A stretch of DNA of 64,000 bases from the NCBI RefSeq assembly GCF_005887635.2, contig NZ_CP040818.1, positions 682,001 to 746,000 of the forward strand. The letters run 5' to 3'. The notes beneath the pieces are model-generated. The model was not told the origin of the DNA. It made no database searches and saw nothing but the letters and a program-made list of their open reading frames with translations. The position numbers and the translations under genes were made by a program. Below, in pieces: positions 47,174 to 57,626 of the stretch (positions are counted from its first letter, which is position 1; the number at the start of each line of letters is the position of its first letter). The stretch comes from Paroceanicella profunda. Lineage in GTDB: Bacteria > Pseudomonadota > Alphaproteobacteria > Rhodobacterales > Rhodobacteraceae.

Positions 47174-48265
47174 ATGCCAAGATCCGCGACGCGGCCAACC
47201 CGTGGCGACCGCCGGTCCGCCCGCTTCGGCCCGGCGGCCCTCGCGGTGGCGCTGATCGCGGGGCTGGCTGCCGGCCTGCCCGCGGGCCGCGCCGCCGCGC
47301 AGGAGGCCTGCGGCCCCTACGTGGTCCAGCGCGGCGACACGCTGCGCTCCATCACCCGGCGGGTGTTCGGCCATGACCGCTACCTGGTGCTCTACGATGC
47401 CAACCGCGACGTGCTCTCCTCCCCCAACGCGCTGGAGGTGGGCCAGGTGCTGCGCCTGCCCTGCGAGGACGGCTCCATGCCGCCCGAGAGCGCGATGCAG
47501 GCCGCCCGCCGGACGCTGGATCCCCCGGGCATCCGCCCGCGCGGGCCGGCGGAGGAGGAGGTCCGCTTCGTGACAGCGGGGGGCATGCCGCCGCTGGTGG
47601 CCACCGGCCTGCCCGGCCGCGGGCTGCTGCCGGAGCTGGTGCGCCGGGTGATGGCCGCCGCGGCACCGGGCCAGAGCTTCCGCATCGACGAGGTGCGCGA
47701 CGCGGATGCCCAGCTTGCCACCCTGCTGCCGATGGGCGCCTTCGACCTGGGCTTCCCCTGGGTGCAGCCTGACTGCCCGGCCCGGCTCAGCGCCCCGCGC
47801 GAGGTGCAGCGCCTGTGCGAGGACTATGCCTTTTCCGAGCCGCTGATGACCCTCGACCTGGTGTTCTACGGCCCCGACACCCTGCCGCGAGACCTCGCGG
47901 GCGTGCGCATCTGCCTGCCGGCGGAGTATGTCGGCCCCGACCCGATCGAAACCGGGCTGCTGCCGCGCGGCGCGGACCTGGTGCGCGACGAGAGCCTGGC
48001 CGACTGCCTGCGCCCCGGGCCGGACGCCGCCCAGGCGGTGTTCACCAACCGCGAGACCCTGCCGCAGCCGCCCGAGGGCCTGCGCGAGCTGTCGCGCCAC
48101 TCGCGCAAGGCCGCGCTGGTCGCGGTCGCGGCGAAGGGCAATCCGCTGGCCATGGCCCGGCTCAACGCCTTCAGCGCCGGCGTGCGCGACGTGACCACCG
48201 AGGAGGACTGGCCCGGCATCGTGCGCGGCACCCTGTCCGACTGGCGCCGAGCCCCCGCCCGCTAG
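47174..48265 (+). CDS. LysM domain fused to periplasmic solute-binding-protein domain
   Basis: 363-residue exported protein. A signal peptide (FGPAALAVALIAGLAAGLPAGRAAAQ) is followed by a LysM module (YVVQRGDTLRSITRRVFGHDRYLVLYDANRDVLSSPNALEVGQVLRLP) and then a substrate-binding-protein-3-like domain (VRFVTAGGMPPLVATGLPGRGLLPELVRRVM; GVRICLPAEYVGPDPIETG). The LysM part would hold it on peptidoglycan. ATG at 47174 is chosen for the GGGGAG six bases before it; ATG at 47147 is an alternative. Divergent from the MotA/OmpA pair. Ligand unknown. Confidence 0.82.
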   Translation: MPRSATRPTRGDRRSARFGPAALAVALIAGLAAGLPAGRAAAQEACGPYVVQRGDTLRSITRRVFGHDRYLVLYDANRDVLSSPNALEVGQVLRLPCEDGSMPPESAMQAARRTLDPPGIRPRGPAEEEVRFVTAGGMPPLVATGLPGRGLLPELVRRVMAAAAPGQSFRIDEVRDADAQLATLLPMGAFDLGFPWVQPDCPARLSAPREVQRLCEDYAFSEPLMTLDLVFYGPDTLPRDLAGVRICLPAEYVGPDPIETGLLPRGADLVRDESLADCLRPGPDAAQAVFTNRETLPQPPEGLRELSRHSRKAALVAVAAKGNPLAMARLNAFSAGVRDVTTEEDWPGIVRGTLSDWRRAPAR

Positions 48266-48426
48266 GCCACCCGATCCGCCACCGGCGCGCGCCCCGCCGC
48301 GGCAGGGAAGGCGCCGGTGATTTGACACTGCTCCGTGCCGCCCGACATCAGGGGCGAGAGCGGGACGATCCTGCCGGCGGGCGCCACACGGGCCCCCTGC
48401 CGCTTCCGAAGAAGGAACCCGAGACG

Positions 48427-49872
48427 ATGAAACTCAAAGACCCCAGCCTGCTGGCCGAGAAATCCTACGTAGACGGCGCCTGGGTGGACGGCGACAGCGG
48501 CAAGACCTTTGCCGTGACCAACCCCTCCACCGGCGAGGTGATCGCGAACATGGCAGACCTCGGCCAGGCCGAGACCGCCCGCGCCATCGACGCGGCCTAT
48601 GCCGCGCAGAAGGACTGGGCGGCGAAGCTCGCCTCAGAGCGCTCCGCCCTGATGATGAAATGGTACGAGCTGATGGTGGAGAACGCCGACGACCTCGGCA
48701 CCATCCTCTGCGCCGAGATGGGCAAGCCCTTCGCCGAGGCGCGCGGCGAGATCCTCTACGGCGCGAGCTTCATCCAGTGGTTCGCCGAGGAGGGCAAGCG
48801 CGTCTACGGCGACACGATCCCCGGCGCGAAGGCCGGCCAGCGCATCGTGGTGCTCAAGCAGCCGGTGGGGGTGGTCGCCTCCATCACCCCGTGGAACTTC
48901 CCCAACGCGATGATCGCGCGCAAGGTGGCGCCGGCGCTCGCCGTGGGCTGCACGATGGTGGCGAAGCCCGCCAAGCTCACCCCGCTTTCGGCCACCGCCA
49001 TGGCGGTGCTGGCGGAACGTGCGGGCATCCCGAAGGGCGTGTTCTCGGTGGTCTGCGGCTCCTCCTCCTCGGCCATCGGCAACGAGATGTGCGCGAACGA
49101 GAAGGTGCGCAAGCTCACCTTCACCGGCTCCACCGAGGTGGGCCGGGAACTGCTGAAGAACTGCGCGCATGACATCAAGAAAACCTCGATGGAGCTGGGC
49201 GGCAACGCGCCCTTCATCGTGTTCGACGATGCCGATCTCGACGCCGCCGTGGTGGGGGCCATGGGCTCGAAGTTCCGCAACGCCGGCCAGACCTGCGTCT
49301 GCGCGAACCGCATCTACGTGCAGGCCGGCGTGTATGACGCCTTCACCGAGAAGCTGGTGGCGGCGGTGAAGCAGCTCAACATCGGCGACGGGTTCGCCGA
49401 GGGTGTCACCACCGGCCCGCTGATCGACGGCAACGCCGTGGACAAGGTGAAGGAGCATGTCGCCGACGCGCTGGAGAAGGGTGCCGAAGTGGCCTTCGGC
49501 GCCGAGGAGATGGGCGGCAACTTCTACCGCCCCACCGTGCTCACCGGTGTCACGAAGGACATGAAGGTGGCGCGCGAGGAAACCTTCGGCCCCGTGGCCC
49601 CGCTGTTCCGCTTCGAGACGGAGGAGGAGGTGATCGCGGCCGCGAACGACACCGAGTTCGGCCTCGCCTGCTACTTCTACAGCCGCGACGTGGGCCGGGT
49701 GTGGCGGGTGGCCGAGGCGCTGGAATATGGCATCGTGGGCGTGAATGACGGCCTGCCGTCCACCGCCGTGGCGCCCTTCGGCGGGGTGAAACAGTCCGGC
49801 CTCGGCCGCGAGGGCTCCAAGTACGGGCTCGAGGACTTCCTGGAGATCAAGTACCTCTCCATGGGCATCTGA
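48427..49872 (+). CDS. gabD: Succinate-semialdehyde dehydrogenase (GabD type)
   Basis: 481-residue aldehyde dehydrogenase that oxidises succinate semialdehyde to succinate at the end of GABA and putrescine breakdown. Nucleotide-site TPWNFPNAMIARK, catalytic Glu256 in ELGGNAP and catalytic Cys290 in GQTCVCANR; the adjacent Cys292 matches the redox pair of E. coli GabD. It could serve the polyamine/guanidino pathways encoded elsewhere in the window. ATG at 48427; the upstream extension belongs to a shadow of the preceding gene. A long GC hairpin follows. Confidence 0.93.
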   Translation: MKLKDPSLLAEKSYVDGAWVDGDSGKTFAVTNPSTGEVIANMADLGQAETARAIDAAYAAQKDWAAKLASERSALMMKWYELMVENADDLGTILCAEMGKPFAEARGEILYGASFIQWFAEEGKRVYGDTIPGAKAGQRIVVLKQPVGVVASITPWNFPNAMIARKVAPALAVGCTMVAKPAKLTPLSATAMAVLAERAGIPKGVFSVVCGSSSSAIGNEMCANEKVRKLTFTGSTEVGRELLKNCAHDIKKTSMELGGNAPFIVFDDADLDAAVVGAMGSKFRNAGQTCVCANRIYVQAGVYDAFTEKLVAAVKQLNIGDGFAEGVTTGPLIDGNAVDKVKEHVADALEKGAEVAFGAEEMGGNFYRPTVLTGVTKDMKVAREETFGPVAPLFRFETEEEVIAAANDTEFGLACYFYSRDVGRVWRVAEALEYGIVGVNDGLPSTAVAPFGGVKQSGLGREGSKYGLEDFLEIKYLSMGI

Positions 49873-49879
49873 CCCGGGG

Positions 49880-49920
49880 CCCCGGGGCGCGCACGCGCGA
49901 GACGTGATCGCGCCCCGGGG
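49880..49920 (+). terminator. Long hairpin after gabD
   Basis: CCCCGGGGCGCG (49880-49891) pairs perfectly with CGCGCCCCGGGG (49909-49920) across a 17-base loop. No U-tract. Confidence 0.55.
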
Positions 49921-49986
49921 AACAAGCACCCTTCGCCGGCGTTGTCCGGGTGCAGGAGCTGTTTCCTGCCGAAAGGAGTGCTCAGC

Positions 49987-50388
49987 ATGACAAGCATCAC
50001 CGGCATGACGCAGGACGAACTCGACCGCAACGAGACCGTCACCCTCATCGCCTCCGACAAGGTCGAAGGCACCCCCGTCTACAACGCCGAGGGTGAAAAG
50101 CTCGGCTCCGTCGACAAGCTGATGATCGACAAGCGCGGCGGGCGTGTCTCCTACGCGGTGATGGCCTTCGGCGGCTTCCTCGGCCTCGGCGAAAGCTACC
50201 ACCCGCTGCCCTGGGAAGTGCTCACCTACGACACCGAGCTGGAAGGCTATGTCGTGGCGCTGACCCGCGAACAGCTCGAAGGCGCACCGCGCTACGCCCG
50301 CGGCGACGAGCCGGTGTGGACGGACCGCGCCTACGAGCAGAGCATCCATGACTATTACGGCTCCTCGCCGCGCATGATGATGCTCTGA
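49987..50388 (+). CDS. PRC-barrel domain protein
   Basis: 133-residue soluble protein with one PRC-barrel domain (VEGTPVYNAEGEKLGSVDKLMIDKRGGRVSYAVMAFGGFLGLGESYHPLPWEVLTYD), a fold found in RimM and photosynthetic reaction centre H subunit. Stand-alone versions are common in Rhodobacterales and are often stress-linked, but the function is not established. The ATG at 49987 follows AAAGGAG. Surrounding hairpins suggest it is transcribed alone. Confidence 0.88.
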   Translation: MTSITGMTQDELDRNETVTLIASDKVEGTPVYNAEGEKLGSVDKLMIDKRGGRVSYAVMAFGGFLGLGESYHPLPWEVLTYDTELEGYVVALTREQLEGAPRYARGDEPVWTDRAYEQSIHDYYGSSPRMMML

Positions 50389-50478
50389 TGCCGCATCGAG
50401 CGGGGCGGCCCACCGCCCCGCGCCCTGCGCGCGGCCTCCTCCGCGCGGCGACGCGCCGCGCGGGCCCGCGCCCTCCCC

Positions 50479-51501
50479 CTACAGCACCAGTTGATAGCTT
50501 GCCGCGGTGAAGCGGAACCCCTCGTCCCGGGCGTCGAGATATCCCAGCGCCGGGAAGGGCATGTGGTAGCCCGCGAAGGGGATGCGCTCGGCGGCGATCA
50601 TCCCGAGGATCTTCTTGCGCGTGGCGGCGGCGGCGGCCTTGTCGGTGTCGTAGACCACGTGCCAGTCCGGCCGCTGCATGGACACCACGAAGTGGTTCAC
50701 CGTGTCGGCGGTGAGCATCAGCCGCTGGCCCGCGCTCTCGATGTGGAAGGCGAGGTGGCCGGGCGTGTGCCCGAAGGCCTCCACCGCCTCGATGCCGGAG
50801 GCGACGGCATCGCCCGGCGCGATGAAGCGCGTCTTCTCCGCCAGCGGCGTGACGGAGGCCGCCACGGCCGCGGCGCCTCGCTCCGTGGGGCCGGATTTCT
50901 GCGCGTCCGCGGTCCAGAAATCGTATTCCTTCGCGCCCATCACGTAGCGCGCGTTGGCGAAGGCCGGGGCGCCGTTTTCCATCAGCCCGCCGATATGGTC
51001 GCCGTGCATGTGGGTGATGACGACGGTGTCGATCTCGCCCGGGTCGATGCCCGCCGCGGCAAGCTGCGCGCCCAGCATTCCCATGCCGTTGCCGCGCGCG
51101 CCCGCGCCCAGCCCGGTGTCGAACAGGATGCGCTCGGAACCGGTGTTCACCACGACCGGGGTGAACCCGTTGGCGAAGCGGTCCGTGGGCAGGAAATTTT
51201 CTTCCAGCAGGGCGGCCACCGTCTCCGGCTGCTGGTCGGAGCCGAAGGTGGGATAGGGCCCCTCGCCCACACGCACCCCGTCCAGCAGGGTGGTGATCTC
51301 GAACCCGCCGAGGCGGAAGCGGTAATGGCCCGGGCGCGGGTCCGCCTGCATCGGCACGGCGGCCCGTGCCGGGCCCGATGCGGAGATGAGGCCGGCGCCG
51401 GCCATGCCGGCCGCGCCGGCCGCGGCCAGGGCGATGGCGCCGCGGCGCGAAATGTCGGAGGCTGCGGAACGGGGGTGGCGCGGGGTGATCTGGTCGGTCA
51501 T
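50479..51501 (-). CDS. Exported metallo-beta-lactamase-fold hydrolase
   Basis: 340-residue enzyme with a Tat-type signal (SRRGAIALAAAGAAGMAGAGL after Arg19-Arg20), then an MBL domain with the zinc motif HMHGDH at 164-169 and downstream FGHTPGHLAFHI and LTADT. Family members include lactonases and other hydrolases, and the substrate cannot be fixed. Start chosen at MTDQITPRHP; the longer frame adds 24 residues before it. It is divergent from the radical SAM gene and shares its intergenic region with the LexA box. Confidence 0.88.
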   Translation of the reverse strand: MTDQITPRHPRSAASDISRRGAIALAAAGAAGMAGAGLISASGPARAAVPMQADPRPGHYRFRLGGFEITTLLDGVRVGEGPYPTFGSDQQPETVAALLEENFLPTDRFANGFTPVVVNTGSERILFDTGLGAGARGNGMGMLGAQLAAAGIDPGEIDTVVITHMHGDHIGGLMENGAPAFANARYVMGAKEYDFWTADAQKSGPTERGAAAVAASVTPLAEKTRFIAPGDAVASGIEAVEAFGHTPGHLAFHIESAGQRLMLTADTVNHFVVSMQRPDWHVVYDTDKAAAAATRKKILGMIAAERIPFAGYHMPFPALGYLDARDEGFRFTAASYQLVL

Positions 51502-51612
51502 CTCTGTCTCCCTCTCTCTGGGTCGGCCTGAAGGCACAGGCGGCTGCGGAGTGTGCCACATTCCGCGCCTCACCGGAGCAACAACCTCGTGAGCGCCGCG
51601 CCCCCTGTAAAT

Positions 51613-51627
51613 GTTCGCTCAATGTTC
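51613..51627. promoter_or_regulatory. LexA (SOS) box GTTC-N7-GTTC
   Basis: GTTC (51613-51616), seven bases, GTTC (51624-51627): the exact direct-repeat operator of alphaproteobacterial LexA. It ends 37 bases before the radical SAM gene start, a position suited to repression. Confidence 0.75.
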
Positions 51628-51664
51628 TATACTGGCCCCTGCAACGGATTCGGAGGGTGACCCA

Positions 51665-52780
51665 ATGGCGGACAAGACGGCGGACGACCTGTTCGAGGCC
51701 GGCGTGGCACCGGAGCGGCGGCGCGGGCGCGGCGCGCTCTCCAACGCCTCCGGCCGCTTCGAGGCCTATCGCCAGACCGTCTTCGATGACGGCTGGGGCG
51801 GCGACGAGGAGGCGAGCCCGCGCCTGCGCACCACGGTGATGGAGGACACCACCCGGCGCATCATCACCCGCAACACCTCGCCCGACATTCCCTTCGACCG
51901 CTCGATCAACCCCTACCGGGGCTGCGAGCACGGCTGCATCTACTGTTTCGCCCGGCCCACCCACGCGCTGCTGGGCTTCTCCGCCGGGCTCGACTTCGAG
52001 ACGAAACTGCTGGCCAAGCCCGATGCCGCACGCCTGCTGGCCGAGGAGCTGCGCCGCCCGGGCTACGAGGTCGCCCCCATCGCCATCGGCACCAACACCG
52101 ACCCCTACCAGCCCATCGAGAAGGAACGCCGCATCATGCGCGCGGTGCTCGAGGTGCTCTCCGAGCATGACCACCCGGTGACCATCGTCACCAAGGGCGG
52201 CCTGGTGGCGCGGGACGCGGACATCCTGGGCGACATGGGCCGGCGCGGGCTGGCCCGGGTGGCGCTGTCCATCACCACGCTGGACAGTTCGCTGGCCCGC
52301 AAGATGGAGCCGCGCGCCGCCACGCCCACGGTGCGCCTGCGCGCCATCACCGCGCTCACGAAGGCCGGCTGCCCGACGGGCGTGATGATGGCCCCGGTGA
52401 TCCCCGGGCTCAACGACCACGAGATCGAGACCGTGCTCGCCGCGGCCGCCGGGGCCGGGGCCACCAGCGCCGGCTGGGTGGCGCTGCGCATGCCGCTGGA
52501 GGTGCAGGGCCTGTTCGCCGAATGGCTGCGCGAGGCCTACCCGGACCGGGCCGCCAAGGTGCTGGGCATGGTGCGCGAGCTGCACGGCGGGCGCGACTAT
52601 GACCCGGCCTGGGGCAAGCGCCTCACCGGCGAGGGCGTGCACGCGAAGCTGATCGCCCGGCGGATGGACGCTGCCCGCCGCCGGCTCGGCCTCTCCAACA
52701 CCCGCTGGGCGCTGCGCAACGACCTGTTCCGCCTGCCGCCGCGGGCCGGCGACCAGATGAGCTTCACCGACCTGTTCTGA
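51665..52780 (+). CDS. PA0069-family radical SAM protein (SplB-related)
   Basis: 371-residue radical S-adenosylmethionine enzyme. The 4Fe-4S motif is Cys87-x3-Cys91-x2-Cys94 in YRGCEHGCIYCFARPTH, followed by the TIM-barrel segments PIAIGTNTDPYQPIEKERRIMR and VTIVTKGGLVARDADIL. The family is related to spore photoproduct lyase and is often annotated as DNA repair photolyase-like; its reaction is unproven. The LexA box at 51613 ties it to the DNA-damage response. ATG at 51665 is the first start downstream of the box. Confidence 0.9.
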   Translation: MADKTADDLFEAGVAPERRRGRGALSNASGRFEAYRQTVFDDGWGGDEEASPRLRTTVMEDTTRRIITRNTSPDIPFDRSINPYRGCEHGCIYCFARPTHALLGFSAGLDFETKLLAKPDAARLLAEELRRPGYEVAPIAIGTNTDPYQPIEKERRIMRAVLEVLSEHDHPVTIVTKGGLVARDADILGDMGRRGLARVALSITTLDSSLARKMEPRAATPTVRLRAITALTKAGCPTGVMMAPVIPGLNDHEIETVLAAAAGAGATSAGWVALRMPLEVQGLFAEWLREAYPDRAAKVLGMVRELHGGRDYDPAWGKRLTGEGVHAKLIARRMDAARRRLGLSNTRWALRNDLFRLPPRAGDQMSFTDLF

Positions 52781-52848
52781 CCCGGCTTCGCACTGCCGGC
52801 CATCCGGTGTATGGCTCGGCGAAGCCTGACGCCTGATGGAGCCTTGCC

Positions 52849-53457
52849 GTGAAAACCCTGCCCGACCTTTCCTTCGAAACCCGCTGCGGCCCCGGTGTCA
52901 TCGGCATCGACGAAGTGGGGCGCGGGCCCTGGGCCGGGCCGGTGGTGGCCGCGGCGGTGATGCTGGAAGGCGTGCTGCCCGAGGGGGTGAACGATTCCAA
53001 GCTGCTCAGCGCCCGCCGGCGCGCGGCGCTGCATGACACGATCCGCGCCCAGGCCCTGGTCGGGGTGGGCGAGGCCACGGTGGAGGAGATCGAGCAGCTC
53101 AACATCTCGCAGGCCACGGCGCTGGCGATGCGCCGGGCGGTCGAGGCGCTGGGGGTGAAGCCGAGCTTCGCGCTGATCGATGGCAACCGCATCCCCGGCG
53201 GCCTGCCCTGCCCGGCCGAGGCCATCGTGCGCGGCGACGCGCTCTGCGCCTCCATCGCCGCCGCCTCCGTGATCGCGAAGGTGACCCGCGACCGCGCCAT
53301 GGCGGCCCTGGCCCTGGAGCACCCCGGCTACGGCTGGGAGCGCAATGTCGGGTATGGCACGGCACAGCACCGCGCCGCCCTACTAGAACTGGGGGTCACC
53401 GCTCACCATAGACGAACCTTCAAACCCATCCACAAGATGTTGTACGAAGAGCAAGCG

Positions 53458-53469
<12 letters not shown>
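52849..53469 (+). CDS. rnhB: Ribonuclease HII
   Basis: 206-residue enzyme that cuts RNA in RNA-DNA hybrids and removes single ribonucleotides. Catalytic residues are in GIDEVGRGPWAGPVVAAAV (Asp21, Glu22) with FALIDGN and ASIAAASVIAKVTRD further on. GTG start at 52849. Normal neighbour of ccrM in Alphaproteobacteria. Confidence 0.95.
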
Positions 53470-54704
<1,235 letters not shown>

Positions 54705-54707
54705 CGC

Positions 54708-55733
54708 TCAGGCGGTCTCCAGCGCGGCGAGGCCGGCCAGGTAGGCCTTGCGCATCACCGTGGGAAAGGCCCGGGCCGGCACCTGCCGGAACCCCGGCCC
54801 GCCCTCGGGAACGCCGGCCACCAGCACCGCGAGGCGCAGGTGGAAATGCGTGAACGTGTGGCGGACCTCCCCGGCCTGCCGCCAGTCCGCCGCGAGGGGC
54901 GGCGCGGGCTCCGGCGCGGCGCTCCAGTCGCTGCCGGGCAGGCCCAGCATGCCGCCGAGCAGGCCCTTCTCGGGCCGCGTCTCCACCAGCACCGCGCCGT
55001 CCCGGGCCCGCGCGAGATAGATGTAGCCCAGCCGCACCGGCTTTGCCGCCTTCGCCCGCTTGCGCGGCAGTTCGGCGGCGATGCCTTCGGCGCGCGCGCG
55101 GCAGGGCGCGCGCCAGGGGCAGATGCCGCAGGCCGGGCTGCGCGGCGAGCAGATGGTGGCGCCGAGGTCCATCACCGCCTGGGCATGGTCTCCCGGCCGT
55201 TCGGCGGGGGTGAGCAGGGCGGCATGGGCGCGCAGCGCTTCCTTGGAGTCCGGCAGCGGCTCCTCCACCGCGTGGAGCCGGGCCATCACCCGCTCCACGT
55301 TGCCGTCCAGCACGGTGGCCTGCCGGTCGAAGGCGATGGCGGCCACGGCGGCGGCGGTGTAGGGCCCGATGCCGGGCAGCGCCATGAGCCCGGCCTCCGT
55401 GTCCGGGAAGTGCCCGTCGCCGGCCGCCACGGCCCGGGCGCATTTGAGCAGGTTGCGGGCGCGGGCGTAGTAGCCGAGGCCGGCCCAGGCGCTCATCACC
55501 TCCTCGTCCGGTGCCGCGGCGAGGTCGGCCACCGTCGGCCAGGCCTCGGTGAACTGCGCGAAATAGGGGATGACGGCGGCAACGGTGGTCTGCTGCAGCA
55601 TGATCTCGGAGAGCCACACGCGGTAGGGGTCCGGCAGGATGCCGGCGCGGCGCTCCTGCGGGGGCACGCGCCAGGGCAGCCGGCGGGCGTGCACGTCATA
55701 CCAGGCCAGCAGCTCGGCGGAGAGGTCGGTCAT
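54708..55733 (-). CDS. mutY: A/G-specific adenine glycosylase
   Basis: 341-residue repair glycosylase that removes adenine opposite 8-oxoguanine. SEIMLQQTTV with catalytic Glu43, helix-hairpin-helix ALPGIGPYTAAAV, catalytic Asp143 in VLDGNVERVMARL, and the 4Fe-4S ligands Cys195-x6-Cys202-x2-Cys205-x5-Cys211. The C-terminal part is the 8-oxoG-recognition domain (HTFTHFHLRLAVLVAG). Divergent from the DUF721 gene. Confidence 0.96.
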   Translation of the reverse strand: MTDLSAELLAWYDVHARRLPWRVPPQERRAGILPDPYRVWLSEIMLQQTTVAAVIPYFAQFTEAWPTVADLAAAPDEEVMSAWAGLGYYARARNLLKCARAVAAGDGHFPDTEAGLMALPGIGPYTAAAVAAIAFDRQATVLDGNVERVMARLHAVEEPLPDSKEALRAHAALLTPAERPGDHAQAVMDLGATICSPRSPACGICPWRAPCRARAEGIAAELPRKRAKAAKPVRLGYIYLARARDGAVLVETRPEKGLLGGMLGLPGSDWSAAPEPAPPLAADWRQAGEVRHTFTHFHLRLAVLVAGVPEGGPGFRQVPARAFPTVMRKAYLAGLAALETA

Positions 55734-55832
55734 GCTTGGGCTTTCACGGCGAATTTACGCGGGCGCGCGCCGATTTGGGGCTTTTGATCGGCAGGCGCGC
55801 CGATATGATGCGGGCGAACGAAGGCGAGGGTC

Positions 55833-56429
55833 ATGGCCGGGCAGCATGGGAAATCGGGCGGGAATGGCAAGGGGCAATCCGCCTCCGGCCCGGCGCGTGC
55901 CCGGCGCGGCCGCGGCTTCACCCCGGCCGGGGGCTTTCTCGCCGCCCGGCTGCGCGAGGTTTCCGGCAAGCGCGGCATCGCCGAGACCCGGCTGCTGACC
56001 GACTGGGAGGCTGTCGTCGGCCCGGAGATCGCCACGCTCTGCCGCCCGGTGAAGGTGAACCACGCCCGCAAGGGCGGGTTGGGCGCCACGCTGATCCTGC
56101 TCACCAGTTCCGGCCGCGCGCCGGAGCTGGAGATGATGAAACCGGTGATCCGCGAGCGCGTGAATGCCTGCTACGGCTACCACGCCATCGCCGAGATCCG
56201 CCTGACGCAGACCGCCCCCACCGGCTTCGCCGAACCGGGGGGCTCCTTCCTCCACCGGCCGGCCGGCGCCGCGGCGCCACGGCCGCTGCCGGAGGCGGTG
56301 GTGTCTCGCGTTCAATCAGAAGTGCGTGATGTGGCCGACGAAGGGCTGCGCGCGGCACTGGAACGGCTTGGCAAGAACGTTGCAGTCCGTCATGCGAAGA
56401 CGACGGAGAAGAAAGGACCAACCAGATGA
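55833..56429 (+). CDS. DUF721 (DciA-like) protein
   Basis: 198-residue protein whose central part (FLAARLREVSGKRGIAETRLLTDWEAVVGPEIATLCRPVKVNHARKGGLGATLILLTSSGRAPELEMMKPVIRERVNACYGYHAIAEIRLTQ) is a DUF721 domain, shared with DciA helicase-loader proteins. The N terminus is basic and disordered. The mutY-DUF721-dsbA grouping is common in Alphaproteobacteria. A replication role is inferred only from the family. Confidence 0.85.
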   Translation: MAGQHGKSGGNGKGQSASGPARARRGRGFTPAGGFLAARLREVSGKRGIAETRLLTDWEAVVGPEIATLCRPVKVNHARKGGLGATLILLTSSGRAPELEMMKPVIRERVNACYGYHAIAEIRLTQTAPTGFAEPGGSFLHRPAGAAAPRPLPEAVVSRVQSEVRDVADEGLRAALERLGKNVAVRHAKTTEKKGPTR

Positions 56430-57079
56430 CCGATATCGCCCGCCGCCGGCTGCTTGCGCTTGCCGCGATGGCGCCCTTCGCCGGGGCGCTGCCCGCCTTC
56501 GCGCAGTCCCAGAGCACCCCGGAGGCGGAGCCGGCCGCGCCCGGAGCGCAGGACAAGCGCCTCATGGAAATGACCATGGGCAGCGCCGACGCCCCGGTGG
56601 AGATGATCGAATACGCGTCGCTCACCTGCCCGCACTGCGCGCATTTCCACGAGGAGGTGCTGCCGAAGCTGAAGGCCGATTACATCGACACCGGCAAGGT
56701 GCGTCTGGTGTTCCGCGAGGTGTATTTCGACCGGTTCGGCCTCTGGGCCACGATGGTGGCGCGCTGCGGCGGGCCGCTGCGCTACTTCGGCATCGTGGGC
56801 GAGATGTACCGCACCCAGCGCGAGTGGACCCAGGGCGCGGATGACGCGGCCATCGCCGCGAACCTGCGCAAGATCGGCAAGGTCTCCGGCCTCACCGACG
56901 AGGAGATGAACGCCTGCATGGGCGACCAGGACTTCGCCAATGCCCTGGTGGAGCGCTACCGCAAGCAGGCCTCGGAGGACGGGATCGACGCGACCCCCAC
57001 CTTCATCATCAACGGTGAGAAGGTCTCGAACCGCTCCTACGAGGAGTTCCGCAAGATCCTCGACGAGAAGCTGGGCTGA
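56426..57079 (+). CDS. DsbA-family thiol:disulfide oxidoreductase
   Basis: 217-residue periplasmic thioredoxin-fold protein. A signal peptide with Arg-Arg-Arg (IARRRLLALAAMAPFAGALPAFA) precedes the domain; the active site is Cys68-Pro-His-Cys71 in YASLTCPHCAHFH, and the cis-Pro loop reads GIDATPTFIINGEKV. It starts by ATGA overlap with the DUF721 gene. A strong hairpin follows at 57090. Confidence 0.92.
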   Translation: MTDIARRRLLALAAMAPFAGALPAFAQSQSTPEAEPAAPGAQDKRLMEMTMGSADAPVEMIEYASLTCPHCAHFHEEVLPKLKADYIDTGKVRLVFREVYFDRFGLWATMVARCGGPLRYFGIVGEMYRTQREWTQGADDAAIAANLRKIGKVSGLTDEEMNACMGDQDFANALVERYRKQASEDGIDATPTFIINGEKVSNRSYEEFRKILDEKLG

Positions 57080-57089
57080 CACGCTCCCC

Positions 57090-57120
57090 GGCCGTGCCCC
57101 CCCCCCCGGCGGGCACGGCC
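57090..57120 (+). terminator. Hairpin after the dsbA-like gene
   Basis: GGCCGTGCCC (57090-57099) pairs with GGGCACGGCC (57111-57120) across a C-rich loop, followed by CCTTCCC. Confidence 0.6.
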
Positions 57121-57190
57121 CCTTCCCGGACCCTGTCCGTCTCCCGCCCCACGGCGCGCCGCAGTTCCGCCGCCCCACCGACGCAGGATC

Positions 57191-57240
57191 GGGGAGAAAC
57201 GTCTGCCGTGCCGAGGGGGCTTTCGCCCCCGCAGCCCGGC
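57191..57240 (-). repeat. Dispersed palindromic element, copy 2 (reverse)
   Basis: Read on the minus strand: GGGCTGCGGGGGC, a short GAAA loop, GCCCCCTCGGCACGGC, then ACGTTTCTCCCC. It aligns along its whole length with the copies at 15884 and 57994. Confidence 0.65.
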
Positions 57241-57524
57241 AGCCGTGGCGAAGGGCCGATGGTCCTCCGCCAGCGCACGGAACCGTTCGGTTTCGGAGGC
57301 CGATGCCGCGCAGGCGGATGGCGCCCACGGTGCCACTGTCGCGGTGCCGACGCGCCCCCCGCGGCACCCCCTCTCCCGCTTCGCCTCAAATCACCAGAGT
57401 GCCGTTCCGACGCAGGAGACTTCCCCGGCCGCAATCCGACAGGTTCGACGCGCCAAGCCCGTGACCTGAGCCCCGTTTCTTCCTCCAGTTTGAGGCAGAG
57501 TCCGCTCCAACGAGGAGACGGACA

Positions 57525-57626
57525 ATGAAGCGATCAAGGTTCAGCGGGGAGCAGATCATCGGGGCGCTGAAGGAGCAGGAGGCCGGGATGTCGACGGCCG
57601 ACGTGTGCCGGAAGCACGGGGTCAGC
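57525..57626 (+). pseudogene. 5' fragment of IS3-family orfA (transposase helix-turn-helix protein)
   Basis: The first 34 codons read MKRSRFSGEQIIGALKEQEAG.. to CRKHGVS, the classic start of IS3-family (IS51/IS407 type) OrfA. The rest of the gene is missing; after GVS the frame continues into unrelated sequence and stops within about 20 codons. Confidence 0.75.

Larger units (their letters stand above)
57080..57524. other. 445-base gene-free spacer before the IS remnant
   Basis: Holds the dsbA terminator hairpin and dispersed-element copy 2 (reverse). No credible coding frame. Confidence 0.6.
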
